From: Albimonas sp051747505
GTDB lineage: Bacteria; Pseudomonadota; Alphaproteobacteria; Rhodobacterales; Rhodobacteraceae
Direction: 5' to 3'
Length of the DNA stretch: 41,036 bases
Assembly (NCBI GenBank): GCA_051747505.1
Contig: JBNJGE010000007.1
Span: forward strand, 1-41,036
Each line of letters begins with the position of its first letter. Position 1 is the stretch's first letter. Positions 34,069-41,036 of the stretch are shown here, piece after piece. The position numbers were made by a program, and so were the translations under genes. The notes under the pieces were generated by a model. It ran no database searches. It saw only the letters and a list, made by a program, of their open reading frames with translations, and was not told where the DNA came from.

Positions 34069-34475
34069 ACGCCCCGCTCGGCGTCCAGGTAGTTCCGGAC
34101 GTCGATCAGGTCCGTGATCTCGCCCTGCAGCATGACGTCCAGGGCGCTGCGGCCGCCGAAGACCTCGTTGGGACGCCTGATCCAGGCGTATCCCCGGGAC
34201 GGGTCCGTGAAGAGGTAGCGGAGCCCCTTGTGGATGCCCATCAGCACCGCGAGCCGCATGCGCAGGTCCCGGTCGATCGCCCCGATGCGGCCGCTTTTCC
34301 AGCGGTGCCACGTTCGTGCCGATAGCCCGCCCAGGAGAGTGCACGCCTCCGAGGTCGTCAGGTCCCAGCGCGCCGCGAGGTTGACGAATGTGCGTGCCAG
34401 CGCAAGGGCCTCATGATCGCTGATCTCCGGCCTTCCGCTATCAGCTGGCGTCGCCTCGACCACGGTCAGATGCAT
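34062..34475 (-). CDS. Xre/MbcA/ParS-type antitoxin
   Basis: A 137-residue antitoxin with an N-terminal Xre-like helix-turn-helix (WDLTTSEACTLLGGLSARTWHRWKSG) and the C-terminal MbcA/ParS/Xre toxin-binding part (AWIRRPNEVFGGRSALDVMLQGEITDLIDVRNYLDAE). The ATG at 34475 is preferred because GGGAG lies six bases ahead. It precedes its RES toxin and should repress the pair's promoter. Confidence 0.9.
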   Translation of the reverse strand: MHLTVVEATPADSGRPEISDHEALALARTFVNLAARWDLTTSEACTLLGGLSARTWHRWKSGRIGAIDRDLRMRLAVLMGIHKGLRYLFTDPSRGYAWIRRPNEVFGGRSALDVMLQGEITDLIDVRNYLDAERGVW

Positions 34476-34523
34476 CGCGGTCTCCCTTTGCCAATAGTCA
34501 CAATATTGCGCCTTTCGCGCCAA

Positions 34524-35441
34524 ATGGCAAGGATGCTCTGGTCGCCAGCGCAGTTCAGGAGCCAGCGCAGGATCCGCGGACGGGCTCTCAAACTTCGGTA
34601 TCTCCCTGTCCCGCCGCCCGGCGCAGCCCCGGCGCCAGCCGAGGGGCGGAGCCGGGCGGCGGGACCGAAGGCTTCGTACGGGCTTCCAGGATTATCAGTC
34701 AGGGAGAGGCCCGTCGCCGGATGCGGAAATGAACGACGCCTCCTGTGAGAGCACAGAAGGCGCCTGGAGCGCCTTTCTGAAGCCCGCGTGAGCGGGGGCC
34801 GGGCGCTCCGAGGGCGGGGAAGGGGCTGAGCGGGCCTCTCAGCGGCTCTCGCGGCGTTCTGGATGGAGCCAGGGGGCACGGTGTGCGCTCAAGCCTCAAT
34901 TTTTGCGGCCTGGCTGGTCGGCCGCGCCGGAGCCATCCGCTGATCCAGAGGGTGAGGGGGGCGACGCCGTCGCGCCTGGCGCCTGCAGCGCGCTCCGTCG
35001 TGACGCCTCCGAGGTGAAGCGGCTCCGGAGAGAGGAGGATCCAGGGTCTCTCTGGCGCGGCGGATTGGGAGTCAGGTCGGGCCGGAGGGGTTCGGAAGGT
35101 GTGGCCCCAGGGTTCACTGGAATCTCGGGGCGGCTCGGCGCCCAGGCTGGCCAGACCGATCCAGACTGAAGGCTGTTCCTTGATTGGCGGAGGGTCAATT
35201 GCTCAACCAATCATAACAGGTCGGCTCTCCTCTCCCCCTTGCTGCGAGGTGTCTCGGCCTGCGGCCTCGCCACTCTTGCAAGGGGGAGAGGGGAGCCTTC
35301 CTTTCGACGTGCCGGAAACCGGGCGCGTCGTGGTCAGGACGCTGTGACAGTCGCGCTGAACCCTAGGCGGTGGCCGCCAAAGAGATAGCAGCGCCACTTT
35401 ATCGTTGACCCAAGTCTGTGCCACGGGGTAATAGGTAAGCA
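34524..35441. other. Gene-poor stretch before the regulatory genes
   Basis: About 920 bases without a gene I can support. It contains GC-rich inverted repeats, an AT-rich patch near 35190-35215, and the long hairpin at 35223-35297 listed separately. Confidence 0.5.
35223..35297. repeat. Long intergenic hairpin
   Basis: 20-base arms (35223-35242 and 35278-35297) pair at 19 of 20 positions around a 35-base loop, itself with a small 6-bp inner stem (35244-35249 with 35265-35270). The pyrimidine-rich CTCTCCCCCTTGC arm is of a kind seen in dispersed intergenic palindromes of GC-rich bacteria. It may be such a repeat or a terminator without a T-run. Confidence 0.6.
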
Positions 35442-36062
35442 ATGCAAGACAGCGGCGCTATCTCAATGCTCACAGACCCCTTCATGACACGGGCCCAGGT
35501 CGCCGGGATCACCTACGCGGATCGCGACTGGATCCAAACCTGGGTGAACCGGGGGCACATCGTCCTCGAGCAGCAGAACCCCGGAACCGGGCGGCGCAGG
35601 CTCTACAGCGAACTCGACGCCGTGCGCATCGCGCTGCTCACCCGTCTGGCAGCCTACAACATTCCGATCGACCGGTCCGCCGAGCTGGCCAACTTCATCG
35701 CCGATGCTCTCCGGGACGGCAACGAGATCGATTGGGAGCACCATCTCGTCTTCACGTTCGACCAGATGCGCCGCAATTCCTTCCGGCTCTTGGTGCGGGA
35801 CCCCGACGGAACCTGGAACCGGGACACGTTCGAGGATGTCACAAGGGATCTGAACGACCTGCGGTTCTCCGAGTTCGCGGAATGGTTCGACGCCAGGCAC
35901 GGCGCCAGCCGCCGCGACCAGACCGGGCGGATCGACCCCGTGGAGCGCCAGCGGCTCGCCGGTGATGGACGTTTCGCGGAACCGTTCCTGGTGCTCCCCT
36001 ACGGTGAGACGGTGAACGGCACCCGCGCGATGATCGCCCGGCTGAGGGAGAAGACCGGGTGA
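35442..36062 (+). CDS. MerR-like HTH protein, unknown
   Basis: A 206-residue protein with an N-terminal winged-helix resembling MerR (MTRAQVAGITYADRDWIQTWVNRGHIVL, then GTGRRRLYSELDAVRIALLTRLA) and a C-terminal part without known motifs. It starts 20 codons after no clear ribosome site; ATG at 35469 is possible. It lies close to the island's integrase and is probably an island regulator. Confidence 0.65.
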   Translation: MQDSGAISMLTDPFMTRAQVAGITYADRDWIQTWVNRGHIVLEQQNPGTGRRRLYSELDAVRIALLTRLAAYNIPIDRSAELANFIADALRDGNEIDWEHHLVFTFDQMRRNSFRLLVRDPDGTWNRDTFEDVTRDLNDLRFSEFAEWFDARHGASRRDQTGRIDPVERQRLAGDGRFAEPFLVLPYGETVNGTRAMIARLREKTG

Positions 36063-36110
36063 GGCGCTCGGGTTTCATGGAGGCGCCCCGTGCCGGGCGA
36101 GGGGTCGGTT

Positions 36111-36410
36111 ATGGATCCGTCATCGTCGCCCCGATGGCGGCAACCGGGGCCGTCGATGACTGAGCGCGAGTTCATCCACATGCCCACAGGGCTGCGCAGG
36201 GAGCAGGCGGCGCGGCACTGCGGCATGTCCGCATCCATGTTCGACGCCATGGTGCGGGACGGAGAGCTGCCGCAGCCGCGTGTGCGCGGTCGCATGAGAA
36301 TCTGGCTCAGGCAGGAGCTGGACGACGCCCTCTTCGCGCTTCCAACGCCTGAGGGAGACAGAGAAGGAGGGGGCAACACGTGCGACGCCCTGTTCGGCTC
36401 AAGCACCTGA
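36111..36410 (+). CDS. AlpA/excisionase-like HTH protein
   Basis: A 99-residue protein with a small winged HTH (GLRREQAARHCGMSASMFDAMVRDGELPQPRVRGRMRIWLRQELDDAL), as in AlpA or Xis proteins that help excise islands or switch on their integrase. ATG 36111 has GAGGGG six bases ahead. It overlaps the start of the integrase by 31 bases in another frame, so the two are translated together. Confidence 0.78.
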   Translation: MDPSSSPRWRQPGPSMTEREFIHMPTGLRREQAARHCGMSASMFDAMVRDGELPQPRVRGRMRIWLRQELDDALFALPTPEGDREGGGNTCDALFGSST

Positions 36411-37546
36411 ACCCCTCGGGCCGGTTCCCGAGCGGTAACGTCAGGTTCTACTACCGGCCCAAGGGTCGGAAGGGCGTCCCCATGCCGGACCTCCCGCAGG
36501 AGCATCCGGACTTCCTGCGCGCCTATGTCGAGGCCGCAGGCGAGCAGCCGCGGCTTCCCGTCAACGCCGGCAGCATCGCCGCCGCGGTCGTCGACTACCT
36601 CGGGTCGGAGGCCTTCCGCTTCGGGCTGGCCCGGAGCACCCAGGCGCAGCGGCGGCGGATGCTCGACGACATTCGCCAGCGCTACGGCCAGGGCCGCATC
36701 GCCGACCTCCGGGCGGACCACATCCGCAAGGACCTTGACCGCTTCACCGGCCACGCGGCGAACAACAGGCTGCGCGCCTGGCGGGGCCTCTGCGCCTGGG
36801 CGACCGATGCGGGGCTGTTTCCTCGCGATCCGTCCGATGGCCTCAAGCGCAAGAAGACCGCGAAATCCGAGGGGCACATTCCGTGGACGGCCGACGAGGT
36901 GGCGGCATTCCGCGCCCGCTGGCCCGTCGGCAGCGTCGACCGGCTGGCGTTCGAGCTGATCCACTGGACCGGCGCGCGCGTCTCGGACGTCGTGAAGCTC
37001 GGGGAGGGGCATGTCGATCGGGACGGCTTCCTGGCGTTCCGCCAGACAAAGACGGGCGGCGACGTCTTCGTCCCGCTGCGCTGCGAGCTGCCGGAGTTCG
37101 CCGAGGGCATGGCGGGCGACCTGGATCTGCTGCACGCGGCGCTGGAGGCGCGAGGAGAGCGCCGCCCGACCTTCTTGACCACGGCGGGCGGCGAGGCGCG
37201 GTCGGTCAAGGCCTTTTCCCAGTGGTTCGCCGCCAAGGCCCGGGCGGCCGGGATCCGGGGGAAGAGCGCGCACGGGCTGCGCAAGACGCGGGCCATCGCC
37301 CTGGTGGAGGCGGGGGCGAAGCCGCACCAGGTCGGCGCCTGGACAGGGCACGAGAGCCTCAAGGAGATCGAGCGCTACGCGAAGAGGTATGACCGCAAGC
37401 GGGTGCTCACCCGGGCGGGCCCAGACCGGAAAGTTCCAACTCAGCCCGGCAAAGTTCCAACTTCGGAAAAAAATATCAAAGAAAACAAAGAGGTTACAGA
37501 TAGGTGGCGACCCCGGCAGGATTCGAACCTGCGACCTGCCGCTTAG
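36380..37546 (+). CDS. int: Tyrosine recombinase (island integrase)
   Basis: A 388-residue phage-type integrase that joins and excises the island at tRNA-Arg. The core-binding part is at about 60-150 and the catalytic domain follows with R200 (HWTGARVSDVV), K224 (QTKTGG), H298 and R301 (SAHGLRKTRA), H324 (GAWTGHES) and nucleophile Y333 (EIERYAKRY). The GTG 36380 start overlaps the Xis-like gene. The frame runs through attR into the tRNA, so the last 13 codons (37505-37543) are the tRNA sequence read on the other strand (WRPRQDSNLRPAA), and the stop is in the anticodon-arm region. Confidence 0.93.
   Translation: MRRPVRLKHLNPSGRFPSGNVRFYYRPKGRKGVPMPDLPQEHPDFLRAYVEAAGEQPRLPVNAGSIAAAVVDYLGSEAFRFGLARSTQAQRRRMLDDIRQRYGQGRIADLRADHIRKDLDRFTGHAANNRLRAWRGLCAWATDAGLFPRDPSDGLKRKKTAKSEGHIPWTADEVAAFRARWPVGSVDRLAFELIHWTGARVSDVVKLGEGHVDRDGFLAFRQTKTGGDVFVPLRCELPEFAEGMAGDLDLLHAALEARGERRPTFLTTAGGEARSVKAFSQWFAAKARAAGIRGKSAHGLRKTRAIALVEAGAKPHQVGAWTGHESLKEIERYAKRYDRKRVLTRAGPDRKVPTQPGKVPTSEKNIKENKEVTDRWRPRQDSNLRPAA
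37430..37461 (+). other. Right-end integrase arm-type repeats
   Basis: AAAGTTCCAAC at 37430-37440 and 37451-37461, 21 bases apart (two helical turns), inside the integrase 3' coding part and 43 bases before the core. The same word occurs at the left end. Role inferred. Confidence 0.65.
37505..37522 (+). repeat. attR: tRNA-Arg 3' end
   Basis: The 18-base partner of 1002-1019. It lies in the 3' part of the intact tRNA gene and inside the integrase frame. Confidence 0.82.
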
Positions 37547-37581
37547 GAGGCGGCTGCTCTATCCTGCTGAGCTACGGGGCC
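37505..37581 (-). tRNA. tRNA-Arg (anticodon CCT)
   Basis: On the minus strand 77 bases fold as a tRNA with encoded CCA: acceptor GGCCCCG with CGGGGTC (one G-U), D arm GCTC...GAGC, anticodon stem GCCGC/GCGGC with loop CTCCTAA (anticodon CCT, reading AGG), variable AGGTC, T arm GCAGG/CCTGC with loop TTCGAAT, then G and CCA. It serves as the attachment gene of the island and is restored intact. Confidence 0.97.
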
Positions 37582-37649
37582 GTCGCGCGCGTCTTAGCCG
37601 CGGGCGCTGCGCGGGGTCAACGACAAGCGGCGCCCGCGGGGAACGCGAC

Positions 37650-37898
37650 TCACTCCGCCAGCCTGGCTTCAAGCGCCTCGATGCGCGTCTTCAGCGCCTC
37701 GTTCTCCTCGCGCGCCTTGACGGCCATCTCTCTGACCGCCTCGAACTCCTCGCGGGTGACGAGGTCGTGCTCGGCCATCCAGCGCTCCACCAGCCCGCGG
37801 AAGGCGGTCTCGGCCTCCGTGCGGGCGCCCTGGGCCACGCCGGCGGCGCTGGTCATCAGGCGGGAGAGGTCGTCGAGGAACGGGTTGCGGCTCTGCAT
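37650..37898 (-). CDS. ubiK: UbiK/BMFP-type accessory protein
   Basis: An 82-residue BMFP (YqiC/UbiK) protein: amphipathic N terminus RNPFLDDLSRLMTSAAGVAQGARTEAE, FRGLVERWMAEHDLVTREEFEAVREMAVKAREENEALKTRIEALEARL as a trimeric coiled coil. Relatives assist ubiquinone synthesis and bind membranes. It lies just behind the tRNA on the same strand and appears to be chromosomal flank. Confidence 0.88.
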   Translation of the reverse strand: MQSRNPFLDDLSRLMTSAAGVAQGARTEAETAFRGLVERWMAEHDLVTREEFEAVREMAVKAREENEALKTRIEALEARLAE

Positions 37899-38036
37899 CG
37901 GGCGGCTCCATCGTCTGCGCCCCCTGTAAATGGGCCGCCGCGCCCCGATTCGCCACCCGGAACCGCCGCTTGCGCCCGCCGCCCGCCGCGCTAGGCTGCG
38001 CCCCGACCCTGTCCTCTCCCTCCACGAGGCCTCTCA

Positions 38037-39482
38037 ATGCCCGCCGACACGCCCGACCGCATCGCGGAGCTGCTCGCCCTGCCGCAGGCCGACCGACTGG
38101 CCGACTCCGACCGGGGCGCCGTCCCCCTGCGGCTGGTCGAGGCCGGGGGGCTGGAGGCGGCGCTGGCCGCGCTTCCCCCCGCCCAGCGCGCCTGGGCGGA
38201 GGCGACGGGCTTCCGCGGCCGGCTCGGCCAGCTCTGCCCGCTGCCTGACGGCGAGGGGCGGCTGGCCGGGCTGCTCTTCGGCTGGGGCGACGCGAAGGCC
38301 CGGGCACGGTCCCGCCTCGACCTCGGCCGCGCGGCCGAAAGCGCGCCGGATGGCCTCTACGCGCTGGCGGAGGCCCCCGACCCGAGCACGGCCGAAGAAT
38401 GCGCGCTGGGCTGGCTGCTCTCGCGCACGCGCCTCCAAGCCTACAAGGCCCAGCCGCTGCCGGATGCCCGCCTCGCCGCTCCGCAGGGCGTGGACGCCGC
38501 CCGCCTGCACCGGATCGCGGACGGGGTCGCCTTCACGCGCCGGCTGATCAACCTTCCCGCCTGCGATCTCGGTCCGGCGGAGATCGAGACCGCCGCCCGC
38601 CTGCTGGCCGAGGCGCATGGCGCGCAGGTCGAGAGCGTGGTGGGCGACGACCTGCTCTCCCGCGATCTGCCCCTGATCCACGCGGTCGGGCGCGCGGCCT
38701 CGCCGGGGCGGGAGCCGCGGCTGATCTCCCTGACCTGGGGCGAGCCCGACGCGCCGAAGCTGACGCTGGTGGGCAAGGGGATCGCTTTCGACACCGGCGG
38801 TCTGAACCTCAAGCCCGGCGGCTCCATGGGGCTGATGAAGAAGGACATGGGCGGGGCGGGGCAGGTGCTGGGCCTCGCGCGCATCGTCATGGCCTCCGGC
38901 CTGCCTGTGCGTCTGCGGGTGCTGATCCCCGCGGCCGAGAACGCGGTCTCGGGGCCGAGCTTCCGGCCGGGGGACGTGCTGCCCTCGCGCAAGGGGCTGA
39001 GCGTGGAGATCAACAACACCGACGCCGAGGGCCGACTGGTGCTGGCCGACGCGCTGGCGCTCGCCGACGAGGAGTCGCCCGATCTTCTCCTGTGCTACGC
39101 CACGCTGACCGGCGCCGCCCGGGTGGCGCTGGGGCCGGAGCTGCCCCCCTTCTACACCGATGACGAGGCGTTGGCCGCCGGCCTCTCGCAGGCCGCCGCG
39201 CGGGTGAAGGACCCGCTGTGGCGGATGCCCTTCTGGGACGGCTACGAGGAGAAGATCGAGCCCGCCATCGCGGACCTCGACAATGCGCCCTCGGGCGGCA
39301 TGGCCGGCTCGATCACCGCCGCGCTGTTCCTGCGCCGCTTCGTGGAGAACGCCGGCGCCTTCGCCCATTTCGATGTCTATGGCTGGACGCCGGCGGCGAA
39401 GCCCGGCCGGCCGAAGGGCGGTGAGGCGCAGGGCATCCGCGCCGCCTTCGAGGTGATCGAGGACCGCTGGAGCCCCGCATGA
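38037..39482 (+). CDS. Leucyl aminopeptidase family protein (M17)
   Basis: A 481-residue M17 cytosolic aminopeptidase with two metal ions. The metal-binding GKGIAFDTGGLNLKPGGSMGLMKKDMGGAG and the signature NTDAEGRL at about 327-334 are intact. The N-terminal domain is shorter and more variable than in PepA. Its stop overlaps the next gene's start (ATGA). Confidence 0.94.
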   Translation: MPADTPDRIAELLALPQADRLADSDRGAVPLRLVEAGGLEAALAALPPAQRAWAEATGFRGRLGQLCPLPDGEGRLAGLLFGWGDAKARARSRLDLGRAAESAPDGLYALAEAPDPSTAEECALGWLLSRTRLQAYKAQPLPDARLAAPQGVDAARLHRIADGVAFTRRLINLPACDLGPAEIETAARLLAEAHGAQVESVVGDDLLSRDLPLIHAVGRAASPGREPRLISLTWGEPDAPKLTLVGKGIAFDTGGLNLKPGGSMGLMKKDMGGAGQVLGLARIVMASGLPVRLRVLIPAAENAVSGPSFRPGDVLPSRKGLSVEINNTDAEGRLVLADALALADEESPDLLLCYATLTGAARVALGPELPPFYTDDEALAAGLSQAAARVKDPLWRMPFWDGYEEKIEPAIADLDNAPSGGMAGSITAALFLRRFVENAGAFAHFDVYGWTPAAKPGRPKGGEAQGIRAAFEVIEDRWSPA

Positions 39483-40321
39483 GCCGCGACCCCCGCCTGA
39501 CCCCCGCCCGCGAGGACCTGGCCGCCGAGCATCTGCGCGGCGAGATCGCGGTCCCCCGCTACGCCGCCCCGCGCCGGGCCCGCGTCGCGCGCGGCGTCCT
39601 GCCCCTGCGCTGCCGGCCCGGCGCGGGGCCGCTGGACGCCGAGCTGCTCTACGGCACTGAGGTGGACGTCTACGAGGAGGCCGACGGCCTCGCCTGGGTG
39701 CAGTCGGCGCGCGACGGGTATGTCGGCTACGTCCCCTCCGACGGGCTGATGGAGAGCGGCCTGGCCCCGACCCACCGGGTCGCCGCGACGCTGACGCATC
39801 TCTATCCCGGCCCCGACCTGAAGGCGGCTCCGCTGGAGTACCTGCCGCTGACCGCGGAGCTGTCGGGGCGGATCGAAGGCGACTGGCTGGTCACGCCGCA
39901 TGGCTGCGTGCCCGCGCGCCATGTCGCCCCGGTCGAGACGCGCGCCGCCGACTGGGTGGCGGAGGCGGAGCGCTTCCTGGGCGTTCCCTATCTCTGGGGC
40001 GGGAGCTCGGCGCTGGGCATCGACTGCTCGGCGCTGATCCAGGTGGCGCGCCACTCGGCCGGGCACGCCTGCCCGCGGGATTCGGACATGCAGGCGGCGC
40101 TGGGCGAGCCGCTGCCCGGCCCCGCGCCCGAGCGCGGCCTGCGCCGGGGCGACCTGGTGTTCTGGCGCGGGCATGTCGGGGTGATGCGGGACGCCGAGAC
40201 CCTGCTGCACGCCAACGCCCACCACATGGCCGTGGCCTCGGAGCGGCTGGCCGAGGCGGTCGCGCGGATCGCGGCCACCGAGACGGGCGGGCCGACCTTC
40301 TTCCGCCGCTGGCCGGCCTGA
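39479..40321 (+). CDS. SH3 and NlpC/P60 peptidase
   Basis: A 280-residue cell-wall hydrolase: two SH3-like segments in the N-terminal half (ARGVLPLRCRPGAG..., VDVYEEADGLAWVQSARDGYVGYVP, then a second near 115-145) and a C-terminal NlpC/P60 domain with catalytic C183 (LGIDCSALIQVA) and H232 (GDLVFWRGHVGVM). No signal peptide is visible; similar cytoplasmic-looking genes sit after this aminopeptidase in related bacteria. It likely acts on peptidoglycan peptides, possibly in recycling together with the aminopeptidase. Confidence 0.92.
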   Translation: MSRDPRLTPAREDLAAEHLRGEIAVPRYAAPRRARVARGVLPLRCRPGAGPLDAELLYGTEVDVYEEADGLAWVQSARDGYVGYVPSDGLMESGLAPTHRVAATLTHLYPGPDLKAAPLEYLPLTAELSGRIEGDWLVTPHGCVPARHVAPVETRAADWVAEAERFLGVPYLWGGSSALGIDCSALIQVARHSAGHACPRDSDMQAALGEPLPGPAPERGLRRGDLVFWRGHVGVMRDAETLLHANAHHMAVASERLAEAVARIAATETGGPTFFRRWPA

Positions 40322-40329
40322 GGCGCGGG

Positions 40330-41036
40330 ATGTTCGAGGTCCTGCCGCCCGCCGAGCCCGACCGCATCCTGTCGCTGATGGCCGCCTTCCGCGAGGACCC
40401 GCGGCCCGACAGGATCGACCTCGGCGTGGGCGTCTGGCGCGACGAGACCGGGGCGACGCCGATCTTCCGCGCCGTGCGCGAGGCCGAGCGGCGCCTGTGG
40501 GAGACGGCAGAGACGAAGGTCTACACCGGCCTTCTCGGCGACACCGACTTCGCCGCCGCCCTGGGGCGCGAGACGCTGGGCGAGGCGCTGATGGGCCGCG
40601 CGGCGGCCTGCCAGGCCACGGGCGGCTCGGGCGCGCTCTTCGTGCTCGCCCGCCTCATCCGCGCGGCGCGGCCGGAAGCGGTGGTCCACGTCCCCCGCCC
40701 CACCTGGCCCAACCACCCGACGCTGCTGGGCGCGGCGGGGCTGGAGGTGGCCGAATATCCCTGGCTCGACGCCGCCGGCCGGTCCCTCGACTTCCCTGCC
40801 GTCGCCGAGACGCTGGACCGGCTGGGGCCCGGCGACGCCGTGGTGCTGCATGGTTGCTGTCACAATCCCACCGGCGAGGACCCGAGCCCCGCCCAGTGGG
40901 CCGGGATCGCGCAGATCGCCGCCCGGCGCGGCTGGCTGCCCGTCTTCGACATGGCCTATGCCGGCTTCGGCGAGGGCTGGGAGGCCGACTGCGCAGGCCT
41001 GCGCACGGTGCTGGAGGCCGTGCCGGAGGGCGTGGC
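40330..41036 (+). CDS. Aromatic/aspartate aminotransferase, partial
   Basis: The frame from ATG 40330 runs off the window end after 235 codons. It reads MFEVLPPAEPDRILSLM, LGVGVWRDETGATPIFRAV and CCHNPTGEDPS, the class I (AspC/TyrB) aminotransferase pattern with the NPTG motif. The PLP lysine lies beyond the window. It moves amino groups between amino acids and 2-oxo acids. Confidence 0.93.
   Translation, partial: MFEVLPPAEPDRILSLMAAFREDPRPDRIDLGVGVWRDETGATPIFRAVREAERRLWETAETKVYTGLLGDTDFAAALGRETLGEALMGRAAACQATGGSGALFVLARLIRAARPEAVVHVPRPTWPNHPTLLGAAGLEVAEYPWLDAAGRSLDFPAVAETLDRLGPGDAVVLHGCCHNPTGEDPSPAQWAGIAQIAARRGWLPVFDMAYAGFGEGWEADCAGLRTVLEAVPEGV

Larger units (their letters stand above)
1002..37522. 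mobile_element. Genomic island integrated at tRNA-Arg(CCT)
   Basis: The 18 bases TGGCGACCCCGGCAGGAT occur at 1002-1019 and again at 37505-37522, where they form the 3' end of an intact tRNA-Arg gene. A tyrosine recombinase gene abuts the tRNA, an HTH protein of excisionase type precedes it, and copies of AAAGTTCCAAC lie just inside both ends. Crossover in the T-loop/acceptor part of a tRNA is an established habit of this integrase class. The inferred unit of about 36.5 kb carries polysaccharide genes, toxin-antitoxin modules and several insertion sequences. No conjugation or packaging genes are visible, so it would need help to transfer, or it has lost them. The alternative of two unrelated insertions that happen to share 18 bases is unlikely. 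Confidence 0.82.

Noticed and set aside
34699..35210. Several frames in both directions in the GC-rich gap
   Set aside because: All have composition of non-coding GC-rich DNA (runs of Arg, Pro, Ser, Gly) and no start signals.
1..41036. CRISPR arrays, rRNA genes, conjugation or phage structural genes
   Set aside because: No regularly spaced repeats, rRNA-like sequence, relaxase, type IV secretion or capsid/terminase proteins were seen.

Overview
The window looks like a chromosomal segment of a GC-rich alphaproteobacterium of the Rhodobacterales type. Both edges carry ordinary chromosomal genes: cytochrome c1 (petC) on the left; tRNA-Arg(CCT), a UbiK/BMFP-type protein, an M17 leucyl aminopeptidase, an SH3-NlpC/P60 hydrolase and a partial class I aminotransferase on the right. 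The exported protein with a C-terminal sorting tail of the VPLPA-CTERM kind fits the same group. The assignment rests on protein resemblance only.

The roughly 36.5 kb between the edges reads as one integrated genomic island. An intact tRNA-Arg(CCT) gene (37505-37581, minus) has a tyrosine recombinase pointing into its 3' end. The last 18 bases of the tRNA, including CCA, recur exactly at 1002-1019, about 160 bp after petC. Just inside both ends are copies of AAAGTTCCAAC, the expected layout for integrase arm sites. Removing the island would join petC, tRNA-Arg and ubiK.

Layout, left to right: attL and arm sites (1002-1112); an IS5-type insertion sequence (about 1497-2794); a sugar transferase that starts repeat-unit synthesis, and a Wzc-like co-polymerase/tyrosine kinase (3107-6229); a stretch of decayed insertion sequences (about 6.5-7.5 kb); a tightly packed polysaccharide operon (7739-16080) with an FkbM methyltransferase, acetyltransferase, two GT4 glycosyltransferases, two sulfotransferases, a Wzx flippase and a Wzy-like polymerase; an IS3-type element (about 16104-17339) next to the polymerase 3' end; then a third sulfotransferase, more glycosyltransferases, a small zinc-ribbon membrane protein, gmd, fcl and manC (GDP-mannose to GDP-L-fucose) and a YdcF protein (17476-25348). 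A RfaH/NusG-like factor, an O-antigen-ligase-like membrane protein, small exported proteins and the PEP-CTERM-like protein follow (25806-29491). The combination predicts a Wzx/Wzy-type exopolysaccharide that contains fucose and is sulfated. No Wza exporter, phosphomannomutase or PAPS-forming genes lie in the window.

The right part of the island (29.5-36.4 kb) holds a fragment of a large phage- or plasmid-type protein, a cluster of toxin-antitoxin modules, and HTH regulators beside the integrase. Counting the parD module at 25.4 kb there are five modules. ParDE and a Doc-type module keep the antitoxin gene but only a stub of the toxin. BrnTA is fused into one reading frame by an apparent frameshift. 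CcdAB and Xre-RES look complete.
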